Source: Nitrospirales bacterium
GTDB lineage: Bacteria; Nitrospirota; Nitrospiria; Nitrospirales; UBA2166
Direction of reading: 5' to 3'
DNA length: 7,340 nt
Assembly: GCA_029261375.1 (NCBI GenBank)
Contig: JAJDBL010000245.1
Coordinates: forward strand, 1 to 7,340
Part shown: positions 1 to 7,065 of the stretch, in pieces
Numbering within the stretch: the stretch's first letter is position 1
How the letters are laid out: every line of letters starts with the position of its first letter
The notes under the pieces: generated by a model
Told to the model about the DNA's origin: nothing
What the model saw: the letters and a program-made list of their open reading frames with translations, nothing else
Databases searched by the model: none
Program-made: the position numbers and the translations under genes

Positions 1-906
<906 letters not shown>

Positions 907-930
907 TACCTGAGGAACCAGTGAAAGACG

Positions 931-956
931 CACTCTCCCGGAATATGGGGGAGGTG
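931..956 (-). other. Bulged hairpin downstream of rpmA
   Basis: Bases 931-933 plus 935-939 pair with 949-956, giving eight GC-rich base pairs with one bulged base at 934 and a 9-base loop. It starts 18 bases past the rpmA stop. In the transcribed (minus) sense it is followed by GCGTCTTTC rather than a clear U-run. It is therefore more likely an mRNA structure, such as a 3' end stabiliser, weak attenuator or processing site, than an efficient intrinsic terminator. Confidence 0.35.
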
Positions 957-974
957 AAGTGAAGAACTTACGAA

Positions 975-1229
975 TTACGTGGCTGGATAAACACTGACGG
1001 CGCGGCGACCGGATCGATTTTCAAACTTCACGATCCCATGAAGCTTTGCGAATAAGGTGTGGTCACGACCCATGCCGACGTTTGCCCCGGGATAGATGCG
1101 GGTTCCACGTTGGCGAATCAGTATGTTCCCGGCCAAGACGGCCTCTCCGCCATAGCGTTTCACCCCGAGCCATTTCGGGTTACTGTCTCTTCCGTTTCGT
1201 GACGCCCCTTGCCCTTTTTTATGTGCCAT
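975..1229 (-). CDS. rpmA: 50S ribosomal protein bL27
   Basis: bL27 is a large-subunit protein whose flexible N-terminal tail reaches the peptidyl-transferase centre. The 84-residue product is the normal length. It shows the family hallmarks: [16 protein letters not shown] at the N-terminus, then [20 protein letters not shown] near 38-48, and [17 protein letters not shown] near 54-71. There is no Firmicutes-type cleavable N-terminal extension, so the tail becomes functional once the initiator Met is removed. The ATG is preceded by GGAG with a 5-base spacer (minus strand GGAGACACC), one of the few clear ribosome binding sites in the window. It begins 20 bases after the rplU stop, so the two are co-transcribed. 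A 229-base gap separates it from obgE. Confidence 0.98.
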   Translation of the reverse strand: MAHKKGQGASRNGRDSNPKWLGVKRYGGEAVLAGNILIRQRGTRIYPGANVGMGRDHTLFAKLHGIVKFENRSGRRAVSVYPAT

Positions 1230-1249
1230 GGTGTCTCCGTTCTACCGAT

Positions 1250-1567
1250 CTAGTTGGCAGAGATTTCGTCAATACGAACGCGGGTGAAGTATTGTCGATG
1301 CCCTTTAGTTCTGATGTAGTTCTTTCGTCGTTTCTTCTTGAAGATGGTGATGGAACGGCGCCGTGCTTGAAGCACCACAGTTCCCAGGATCTTGACGTCG
1401 GGTACCGTTGGAGTTCCGATAATCGTGTCATCGTCCGTCCGATACAGCAACACATCGGTCCACTCTACGAGTGTTCCTTTATCTCCCTCAATTCGTTCGA
1501 CTTCAAGGAGATCTCCGGCGGAAACACGATACTGCTTCCCTCCGGTTCTGACAATGGCATAGCTCAT
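1250..1567 (-). CDS. rplU: 50S ribosomal protein bL21
   Basis: bL21 binds 23S rRNA and helps fold and stabilise the large subunit. The 105-residue product is close to the usual length of about 103. It begins MSYAIVRTGGKQYRVSAGD. The basic rRNA-binding segment KKKRRKNYIRTKGHRQ spans roughly residues 77-92 and is followed by TRVRI. The ATG at the conserved MSYAIVRTGGKQY start has only a weak upstream GGTG. It is the first gene of the rplU-rpmA-obgE block, and a good sigma70-like promoter lies 37-65 bases upstream. The predicted leader is only about 30 nucleotides, too short for an L21-type autoregulatory leader structure. Confidence 0.98.
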   Translation of the reverse strand: MSYAIVRTGGKQYRVSAGDLLEVERIEGDKGTLVEWTDVLLYRTDDDTIIGTPTVPDVKILGTVVLQARRRSITIFKKKRRKNYIRTKGHRQYFTRVRIDEISAN

Positions 1568-1603
1568 GTAGTCACCAAACTCTGTTAATAAACGCAGCTG
1601 CTA

Positions 1604-1632
1604 AGAATAAGGCACCACCAAATGACTGTCAA
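1604..1632 (-). promoter_or_regulatory. Sigma70-type promoter for rplU-rpmA(-obgE)
   Basis: On the minus strand a perfect -35 box TTGACA (1632-1627) is separated by exactly 17 bases from TATTCT (1609-1604), a 4 of 6 match to the -10 consensus. Transcription would start near 1597 and leave a leader of about 30 nucleotides before the rplU ATG at 1567. The site lies in the 82-base gap between the rhomboid stop and rplU. A 9-base palindrome, TGACTGTCA (1623-1631), overlaps the -35 box, which could be chance. Confidence 0.6.
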
Positions 1633-1649
1633 GGGCTGTCATGCGGTGT

Positions 1650-2372
1650 TTACCACTTGATTCCATATTGTTTCGATTGGCGTCGTCGCGGGTTGAAGAA
1701 ACGCACATGGGGACGTTTAAAAAACCCAATAAGGAGCATGCCTGCCAGGAATCCCCCGATATGCGCGAACCAGGCAACACCCCCGCCGTGGCTTGAGAGG
1801 CTCGCACTCCCGCTCACGAGTTGAATGAGAAACCAGAAACCCAGGACCGCAGCAGCGGGGACACGCACCACTTTGATAAACACCCAGATCGGAATCAGCA
1901 CGAGGATGGAGGATCGTGGGTACAACAATAGATAGGCTCCGAGCACGCCAGAGATTGCCCCACTCGCCCCAACCATAGGAATAGGTGAACCGGGGGAGGC
2001 GATGGCATGACTCACTGCCGCAATGACGCCGCATGTCAGATAGAAGCCGACAAATCGCCGATGCCCCATGGCGTCTTCGATGTTGTTCCCAAAAATCCAC
2101 AAATACAGCATATTTCCGATGAGATGCATCCATCCACCATGAAGAAACATGCTGCTTAACAGACTTAGGGGCGCGGGGATGAGCGCGTTGCGTGTAAAGG
2201 ACTCTGTCCCGAATAGAACAGAGGGAATGACTCCAAATTGGTAGACGAACAGTCGCTCAGATGAAGGGGATAGTGAAATTTGGTAAAAAAAGATCGAGAC
2301 GCAAGCGACGATGAAGGAAATCGTCACAAGGGGTTTAAGGATGGTGGGATTGTCGTCGTGAAGCGGAATCAT
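1650..2372 (-). CDS. Rhomboid family intramembrane serine protease
   Basis: This is a polytopic inner-membrane protease that cleaves transmembrane segments of substrate proteins. The 240 residues form a compact rhomboid core with a first membrane helix near 12-32. HGGWMHLIGN (78-87) supplies H83 and N87, equivalent to the oxyanion-hole H/N pair of GlpG. GASGAISG (135-142) carries the nucleophile S137, and AHIGGFLAG (203-211) carries the catalytic H204 in a GxxxG-containing helix. The catalytic set is therefore complete. The C-terminus ends in a basic cytosolic tail (FKRPHVRFFNPRRRQ). The start MIPLHDDNPT is typical of this subfamily. It has no Shine-Dalgarno sequence, and a perfect TATAAT lies only 8 bases upstream of the ATG. 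The substrate cannot be told from the sequence, and the neighbours give no hint. The gene ends 82 bases before rplU with no visible terminator. Confidence 0.95.
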   Translation of the reverse strand: MIPLHDDNPTILKPLVTISFIVACVSIFFYQISLSPSSERLFVYQFGVIPSVLFGTESFTRNALIPAPLSLLSSMFLHGGWMHLIGNMLYLWIFGNNIEDAMGHRRFVGFYLTCGVIAAVSHAIASPGSPIPMVGASGAISGVLGAYLLLYPRSSILVLIPIWVFIKVVRVPAAAVLGFWFLIQLVSGSASLSSHGGGVAWFAHIGGFLAGMLLIGFFKRPHVRFFNPRRRQSKQYGIKW

Positions 2373-2380
2373 CGCGAACC

Positions 2381-2409
2381 ATTATAGACAATGACCATGA
2401 GTGTGTAGA
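2381..2409 (-). promoter_or_regulatory. Promoter of the rhomboid gene, leaderless-type placement
   Basis: The minus strand has a consensus TATAAT (2386-2381) with TCTACA (2409-2404, 4 of 6 to TTGACA) 17 bases upstream. Only 8 bases (GGTTCGCG) separate the -10 box from the ATG at 2372. Initiation at the usual distance would start the mRNA at the ATG or within about three bases of it. Confidence 0.5.
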
Positions 2410-2514
2410 GCGAGTCTCAATTCAAGCAATGCAAGTTAAGAGTGCGTACGTAGTCTAGCGAGAACGAAACAGGAAGGGTTGGAATAAGGGCCGCGAAGGA
2501 GAAGTGTAGGGAGG

Positions 2515-2642
2515 CAGCGGGATGTTCAAAAAGGTCGTCCAGCAAGGCCGCAGCAAGCTGTGAGGCGAATCGTACGTCCGTACGTTGAGCCGATCAGCGA
2601 AGCGAGAACGCGGCTGGCGGCCTTTTTCAACATCTTGCTAGC
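2515..2642. repeat. Large near-symmetrical palindromic (REP-like) element
   Basis: The left arm 2521-2543 and right arm 2613-2634 are inverted copies, differing by two substitutions and one indel over 23 bases. They start with GATGTT(C/G)AAAAAGG. Weaker pairing extends outwards to about 2515 and 2642. The exact centre holds CGTACG-TC-CGTACG (2571-2584), so arms and core share one axis at 2577.5. The inner sections pair only partly. The element lies between the GH15 and rhomboid genes, and its right edge overlaps the last codon positions and TAG stop of the GH15 gene (2638-2640). As RNA it would form a long hairpin with AAAAAGG/CCUUUUU arms, so it could terminate GH15 transcription. It looks like a dispersed repeat, and I recall similar sequences from Nitrospira genomes, but I could not check copy number. 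Confidence 0.8.
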
Positions 2643-4551
2643 GGGCGTAGGGGGTTGTGCCTGCCCACCGTGCATGCGACTCATTCCATTGTTTCTTGTT
2701 GAGCGCTTTGTCCAGGTTGTAGGCAGCGCTAATGAGGGCCATATGTGTCAGCGCTTGGGGGAAGTTCCCTAACTGCTCTCCAGTATGTGAGACTTCCTCG
2801 GCAAATAGTCGTAGGTGGTTCGAATAACTCAACATTTTCTCGAAGATCAGTCGCGCTTCATGCAGGCGCCCGGCCTTCGTTAAGGCCTCAACCAGCCAAA
2901 ACGTGCACATGCTGAAGGTACCTTCTTCTCCCTGTAATCCGTCTGGCGCGGAGTTCCATGTCTGGTATCGGTAGACCAGGCTGCCTGAAGCAAGTTGCTC
3001 CATCGTGCGGTCGATCGTCGAAATCATCCGCGGATCATTGGGGGAGACGAAGTACACCAGGGGCATAATGAGATTGGCAGCATCAAGCCCTGCCCCTTCA
3101 TAGTGTTGCACGAAGGCTTGAATCTCGTTGTTCCACCCATTTTGCATGACTTCGGTGTAGATCCTGTCTCGTTCTGCAATCCACTTGGTGCGGTCAGCGG
3201 GATATCCGTGCTTGTCCGACAAACGGATGCCTCGATCCAGTGCGACCCAGCACATCACACGCGAATAGACGAAGTTGTGTCGCCCGCCTCGCACTTCCCA
3301 AATGCCCTCGTCTTTCTGCTGCCAGTTCGCAGACACGTAATCTAAAAGGCGACAGAGGTTCATCCAGAGACTATATGAGATAGGTGAGCCGTCTTTATCC
3401 TCATTGTAGAGATAGATCGCGTCCATCAGCGGACCGTACATGTCCAGTTGGAGTTGACTGGCTGCGGCATTCCCGATGCGTACCGGACGGGAGCTGCGAT
3501 ATCCGTCAAGATGCGTGAGTTCTTCTTCGGGTAAATCGCGTCGCCCATCGATGCCATACATCAATTGTATCGATCCGTCGGGATTGAGTTCGTGGCATCG
3601 CGCTTCCAGCCAATCCATAAAACGACGGGCTTCATTGGAGAAGCCGAGTCGAAGGAGTCCGTACAACGTAAATGATGCATCGCGAATCCAGGTATAGCGG
3701 TAGTCCCAATTTCGACGGCCACCAATAAACTCAGGGAGACTCATGGTTGGCGCGGCGACGATCGCTCCAGTTGGGGCGTAGGTCAGCAGCTTTAACGTCA
3801 GGGCTGATCGATGTACCACCTCTCTCCAGCGGCCAGAATATTGGCACTGTGCTAGCCACTGCTGCCAAAAGCCAGCCGTCTTCTGGAATGCTTCTTCCCC
3901 AGATTCCGGGGTCGACAGCAACTCAGCGCGGCCATTGGGTTCGAGGTGTTCCAGAAAGAAAGTCAGACTCTGACCTGCATCCATTGTGAACTCTGCACGT
4001 GCGATTCCATCGTGGATCTGAAGCGGTATGGGACTAACAAGTCCAAGTGTCAGATTGGGAGAGCGGAAGATGGCTCCCTTCTCCTCAATCTCAACCGAGT
4101 GAGAGTCGCGGGCATAGTCGAATGCTGGCGCGCATTCAAGCACGAAGGTGACTCGACCTCGTACGACCGAAATCATCCGGATAATCTGATGACGTTTTGG
4201 ACTTTGACCTGGCATATCGGATTCGACCGGCATGAAGTCAGTGAGTTCCCCTACCCCGCCTTCATCTTGTAGAAAACGCGTATGCAAGATGTTGGTTTCG
4301 GGCAGATACATCTGGTCTCTATTGCCATCTTGCTTTGGTGAAATCTTGAAGTATCCTCCGGCCTTATGGTCGAGGATGCTCGCGAAGACACTGGGGGAGT
4401 CGAAGTGCGGGAGGCAGCACCAATCAATCGACCCGTCGATCCCCACGAGAGCCACGGTATGGAGGTCGCCGATAATGCCGTAGTCGCTGATCGGCTTATA
4501 TCCTCCCAGGATATCTTTTCGTCTTCTCGCGGTGTTGTTCCGATCGGTCAT
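2638..4551 (-). CDS. GH15 family glycoside hydrolase (glucoamylase/trehalase-like)
   Basis: GH15 enzymes are inverting hydrolases that release glucose from alpha-glucans or split trehalose. The 637-residue product has the usual two-part layout. An N-terminal beta-rich domain (about 18-210) begins YKPISDYGIIGDLHTVALVG and includes DGSIDWCCLPHFDSPSVF. An (alpha/alpha)6 catalytic barrel covers about 240-615. Barrel motifs are GRRNWDYRYTWIRDASFTLY (278-297), GIWEVRGG (416-423) and GEEGTFSMCTFW (541-552). By family analogy E419 is the likely general acid and E542/E543 includes the general base. No signal peptide is visible, so it is probably cytosolic and acts on storage glucan, dextrin or trehalose. 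Which of these cannot be told from sequence alone, and no glycogen or trehalose gene is adjacent. The ATG is the first possible start, since an in-frame TAA lies two codons upstream. No Shine-Dalgarno sequence precedes it. Its stop codon lies in the palindromic repeat. Confidence 0.93.
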   Translation of the reverse strand: MTDRNNTARRRKDILGGYKPISDYGIIGDLHTVALVGIDGSIDWCCLPHFDSPSVFASILDHKAGGYFKISPKQDGNRDQMYLPETNILHTRFLQDEGGVGELTDFMPVESDMPGQSPKRHQIIRMISVVRGRVTFVLECAPAFDYARDSHSVEIEEKGAIFRSPNLTLGLVSPIPLQIHDGIARAEFTMDAGQSLTFFLEHLEPNGRAELLSTPESGEEAFQKTAGFWQQWLAQCQYSGRWREVVHRSALTLKLLTYAPTGAIVAAPTMSLPEFIGGRRNWDYRYTWIRDASFTLYGLLRLGFSNEARRFMDWLEARCHELNPDGSIQLMYGIDGRRDLPEEELTHLDGYRSSRPVRIGNAAASQLQLDMYGPLMDAIYLYNEDKDGSPISYSLWMNLCRLLDYVSANWQQKDEGIWEVRGGRHNFVYSRVMCWVALDRGIRLSDKHGYPADRTKWIAERDRIYTEVMQNGWNNEIQAFVQHYEGAGLDAANLIMPLVYFVSPNDPRMISTIDRTMEQLASGSLVYRYQTWNSAPDGLQGEEGTFSMCTFWLVEALTKAGRLHEARLIFEKMLSYSNHLRLFAEEVSHTGEQLGNFPQALTHMALISAAYNLDKALNKKQWNESHARWAGTTPYAR

Positions 4552-4879
4552 GATTTAGCCATAGGATGCGGTAGAATTGTTTCTCTTATCGGTCGTATCT
4601 CCGCGGCAATTAAGTGGAGTTTTGAACAAAACATCAAAATGTTGCCGGTGAATGAGTAAGAGGAGTGCGATGGAAGCATGTAGTGTTTTCAACGACGCCG
4701 ATATACTAGGTATAGTATGAATAGGTCTCATTCCAAGCCGCAGATGATATCACACAGGCACGCATTTTCAAGGTCAACATGAGTAATTTAGCTAACAGTT
4801 ATCGGGTATGTGTCGGCGGGGTTGGCGTGCCTTTTCGTTGAACCAGCAAACCCTTGGATCTATGTGAGTGTGTTGGGGA
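4552..4879. other. 328-base intergenic region between the permease and GH15 genes
   Basis: No gene of normal size is visible. The stretch holds a weak candidate GH15 promoter (4609-4637) and a small inverted repeat AACAT-CAAA-ATGTT (4630-4643) over its -35 box. A plus-strand 16-codon open frame at 4670-4720 has GAGGAG four bases upstream. A perfect 6-base-arm inverted repeat ATACTA-GGTA-TAGTAT lies at 4703-4718. An 8-base direct repeat GGATCTAT occurs near 4857 and 4884, at the end of the permease gene. No convincing intrinsic terminator for the permease is seen. Short inverted repeats like these are expected by chance in a window this long. Confidence 0.5.
4609..4637 (-). promoter_or_regulatory. 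Weak candidate promoter for the GH15 gene
   Basis: On the minus strand TTGATG (4637-4632) and CTTAAT (4614-4609) are spaced by 17 bases, each a 4 of 6 match to the sigma70 consensus. It would give a leader of roughly 50 nucleotides. The match is modest, and other weak combinations exist in the same spacer. Confidence 0.25.
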
Positions 4880-5758
4880 CTAGGGATCTATCAACGGATG
4901 ACGAGGAGCTTGTGTTTCACGCGCCTCACTGAGAACCAATATTCCCGCAAGGCAGACCAGAATCATTCCGATGAGGGAGAGTGCGTCTGGGATCTCGCTC
5001 CATAGTATCCATCCTAGGGTAAAACCGAATACGACTTCACTGTATGCAAATGCCCCCGCGTGTCCTGCAGCGGCCAGCGAGTAACCTCGCGTGAGAAAGA
5101 GTTGTCCGGCGGTTGCGAGGCTTCCAATTACCACCAGGGTTGCCACGATTGACGGTGTCAGGGGTTGCCACGCCCAGAGTAGCGGGACGGCAGAAACAAT
5201 AGTGCCGATGAGCGAAAAATACCACACGATGCGGAACGGATGTTCTGTTGCAGCGAGGCGTCGAAAACACACCATGGCAACGGCAGCAAATAGGCCAGAC
5301 GCGAGCGCAAACCATGCGATTGACGTCAAGACACCATGGCCTGGTTTAAGACTGATCAACACGCCAACATATCCAAGACCAATCGCCCAGTTGTTTGTAG
5401 AAGGAATGGATTCCCTGAGCCACAACCACGCAATGATCGGGATGAAGAGTGGGGTCGTCATATGGAGTGTAACCGCTTCTGCCAACCCAATATGGGCAAG
5501 CGCAAAGAAATAGCAATACATGGCAGTAAGGCCTGCCCCAGCACGCAACAGATGGAGCGAAAGACAGGAGGTTTTCAGGTTAGACACTCCTGTGGCGAGT
5601 GCCCAAGGTGTCAGGATGAGCAACGCAACGAGGTTCCGAAAGAACACCAGAACCTCATTGGGAATCATCATAGAGGAGTGCTTAATCAAAGCGCCCATGG
5701 ATGCAAAGGCGAGGGTTGAAGCGATCACATAGAGTCCGGCACGGGTGAGATGCGTCAT
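4880..5758 (-). CDS. DMT superfamily permease with two EamA domains
   Basis: This inner-membrane transporter of the drug/metabolite family probably exports a small metabolite. The 292 residues are the usual length for a ten-helix, two-repeat EamA protein. Repeat 1 covers about 8-138. It includes the helix-2 segment VFFRNLVALLILTPW, then LRAGAGLTAMYCYFFALAHI (71-90), then AEAVTLHMTTPLFIPIIAWLWLRE ending at E116. Repeat 2 covers about 148-277 and includes AYSEVVFGFTLGWILWSE ending at E255, equivalent to E116. The short tail after residue 280 is hydrophilic. Substrate cannot be assigned: amino acids, S-adenosylmethionine and other solutes are all known in this superfamily. The ATG is the first possible start, since an in-frame TGA lies two codons upstream. 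It has no Shine-Dalgarno motif, but TATCTT (5770-5765) lies exactly six bases before it. It is divergent from the dehydrogenase gene and 328 bases upstream of GH15, so it is probably transcribed alone. Confidence 0.92.
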   Translation of the reverse strand: MTHLTRAGLYVIASTLAFASMGALIKHSSMMIPNEVLVFFRNLVALLILTPWALATGVSNLKTSCLSLHLLRAGAGLTAMYCYFFALAHIGLAEAVTLHMTTPLFIPIIAWLWLRESIPSTNNWAIGLGYVGVLISLKPGHGVLTSIAWFALASGLFAAVAMVCFRRLAATEHPFRIVWYFSLIGTIVSAVPLLWAWQPLTPSIVATLVVIGSLATAGQLFLTRGYSLAAAGHAGAFAYSEVVFGFTLGWILWSEIPDALSLIGMILVCLAGILVLSEARETQAPRHPLIDP

Positions 5759-6146
5759 GATTCAAAGATAGCCAAGCAAATGTGTGTGCTCACGGTTCTC
5801 CCTATTACGGCTTGGAGACTAAGAGTATGTCGCGGTGTGACTCGTGATGTGACGTATGCGTGGACGAATGGGGTAGGTGACATGACATGGTGTGTTTCGG
5901 CAAGGTTCTATGCGCTTGGCGCATTGTAGTTCGTCGCATCCGTGCTGGGCATTGTGGTCCGTGAGCAGAGTTGCTCAGGTCGGAGGACGTATCATATAGC
6001 TGTCCCGCCTGTAATGCAGTAAACTGGAAAATCTGTGCAAACGGATCGACGGATGTTTGCGAGATTCGTGCGCGGAGATGTAGAGGCGTTCTAATCTTCT
6101 GTGTGTGTAGACGCCCGATACTTCACATGGGCATGCGGAGAAATCA
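5759..6146. other. 388-base divergent intergenic region
   Basis: This region lies between the divergently transcribed permease and dehydrogenase genes and should hold both promoters. Next to the permease is a -10-like TATCTT (minus, 5770-5765) without a good -35 box. Two perfect inverted repeats with 6-base arms are present: ATGCGC-TTG-GCGCAT (5910-5924) and TGAGCA-GAGT-TGCTCA (5962-5977). The second overlaps a weak plus-strand promoter candidate, TTGCTC (5971-5976) with TATAGC (5995-6000) at an 18-base spacing. The right part carries the cysteine-rich open stretch described separately. Six-base arms alone are not statistically striking. Confidence 0.5.
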
Positions 6147-6177
6147 GTGGGTAGGTTTAAGGATCGAGTTGTCATAG
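5971..6177 (+). pseudogene. Possible remnant of a zinc-ribbon (NrdR-like) protein
   Basis: An open frame runs through here and overlaps the start of the dehydrogenase gene. Codons 6001-6081 encode CPAC followed, after 22 residues rich in polar and basic positions, by RRC (C at 6001, 6010 and 6079). This spacing and the surrounding residues (CPAC-NAVNWK ... EIRARRC) recall the N-terminal zinc ribbon of NrdR-type regulators (CPxC, then RRRxC-xxC-xxxF). The expected fourth cysteine is a valine (codon 6088), followed by LIF. The only initiator in frame is a TTG immediately after a stop, without a spaced ribosome binding site, and there is no ATP-cone domain downstream. It may be a decayed gene fragment or a chance resemblance. 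Confidence 0.22.
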
Positions 6178-6917
6178 TCACCGGAGGCGGTTCTGGGATC
6201 GGGCGAGCCGCAGCGAGGAAGTTTGCATCAGAAGGTGCGTGTGTTGTCATAGGCAATCGCAATGCTGATGCCGGGAAGGAAACCGTTGAGCTGATCAAAA
6301 CATCTGGTGGAGACGCCCGCTTTCTACAGACTGATATCACCAGGAATGAGGACGTGAGTGCATTAGTTCATTATGCAGTCTCAGAATATGGCGCGCTGCA
6401 TTCTGCATTCAACAATGCTGGTATTGAAGGCGCGAGGGCAAGTATCGTGGACGACTCAGAGGACAACTACCAGCGCGTATTTGACGTCAATGTGAAGGGG
6501 TTATGGCTGTGCCTAAAATACGAAATTGAGTATATGATTCAGCATGGCGGAGGCTCAATTGTCAACAATTCGTCAGTCGCAGGTGTCGTAGGGTTTCCCC
6601 AGGGAGGGCCTTATGTTGCATCGAAGCATGCGATCCTTGGCCTCACCAAAACTGCGGCACTTGAGTATGGCGCGACAGGAGTTCGAGTCAATGCTGTGAG
6701 CCCGGCCGCGGTTGAGACCGACATGCTGGATCGCGTCCTCGGCGGACCAGAATCAGTAAATAAGCAAACGTTTGATCATGTCCGGTCATTGCACCCTATT
6801 GGCCGCCTGGGTCAACCGAAAGAAATTGCCGATGTTGTACTTTGGTTATGTTCAGATGACGCGACGTTTATGCTTGGTCAGAATGTTATCGTTGACGGCG
6901 GCTACACGATTGTTTGA
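6147..6917 (+). CDS. Short-chain dehydrogenase/reductase (SDR), classical type
   Basis: This is a cytosolic NAD(P)-dependent oxidoreductase acting on an alcohol/ketone substrate that cannot be specified. The 256 residues are the typical length for classical SDRs. The Rossmann motif TGGGSGIG is at 12-19. N37-R38 lie after the second strand, where a basic residue tends to favour NADP(H). D63 (TDIT) contacts adenine, and NNAG is at 89-92. The catalytic tetrad is complete: N115, S143 (NNSSVAG), Y156 and K160 (YVASK). The C-terminal part has SPAAVETDM (185-193) and the usual final VDGGYT. The GTG at 6147 is preferred because GGAG (6137-6140) is six bases upstream and GRFKDRVVIVTGG matches the family N-terminus. 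It is divergent from the permease. The receptor gene follows 148 bases later, too far to assume an operon. Confidence 0.95.
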   Translation: MGRFKDRVVIVTGGGSGIGRAAARKFASEGACVVIGNRNADAGKETVELIKTSGGDARFLQTDITRNEDVSALVHYAVSEYGALHSAFNNAGIEGARASIVDDSEDNYQRVFDVNVKGLWLCLKYEIEYMIQHGGGSIVNNSSVAGVVGFPQGGPYVASKHAILGLTKTAALEYGATGVRVNAVSPAAVETDMLDRVLGGPESVNKQTFDHVRSLHPIGRLGQPKEIADVVLWLCSDDATFMLGQNVIVDGGYTIV

Positions 6918-7041
6918 ACTGCTTTTGGCTCAGTGGGGGGGCGTCTCTCTCCATTTGGGGCGGATCTTCGATATGGATGAAAACGGAATTTCTGCCGTTA
7001 ATATGTGAACGGACGTTGTCAGACTTATAGCAGTGAGCTGC

Positions 7042-7058
7042 TCATGTTACCAACATGA
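7042..7058 (+). promoter_or_regulatory. Perfect 17-base inverted repeat upstream of the receptor gene
   Basis: TCATGTT-ACC-AACATGA has perfect 7-base arms and a 3-base centre. It ends 7 bases before the receptor ATG at 7066, where a ribosome binding site would lie. It could be a repressor operator or, in RNA, a small hairpin controlling translation. It does not match a Fur box that I recognise. A repeat this size occurs a few times by chance in a window this long, so its position is the main argument. Confidence 0.35.
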
Positions 7059-7065
7059 TATTGCA

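Noticed and set aside
1046..1588. A 180-codon plus-strand open frame
   Set aside because: It lies antisense to rpmA and rplU, both of which are unmistakable. The translation has no recognisable domain.
2560..2772. A 70-codon plus-strand open frame at the palindromic element
   Set aside because: It consists of repeat sequence and the antisense of the GH15 C-terminus, with no independent support.
2995..4272. Several plus-strand open frames of 73-116 codons opposite the GH15 gene
   Set aside because: They are antisense shadows of a well-supported 637-residue enzyme and encode nothing recognisable.
5091..5732. Plus-strand open frames of 70-140 codons opposite the permease
   Set aside because: They are shadows of the EamA gene, whose membrane helices and motifs are clear. 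The plus-strand products lack domain features.
5910..5977. Two perfect inverted repeats (5910-5924 and 5962-5977) as transcription-factor operators
   Set aside because: About ten inverted repeats with 6-base arms and short loops are expected by chance in 7.3 kb, and neither matches an operator I recognise. They are noted only within the spacer description.
6977..7003. AACGG...CCGTT inverted repeat as a terminator for the dehydrogenase
   Set aside because: The stem is only five base pairs and is not followed by a U-run, so it does not meet the standard for an intrinsic terminator.
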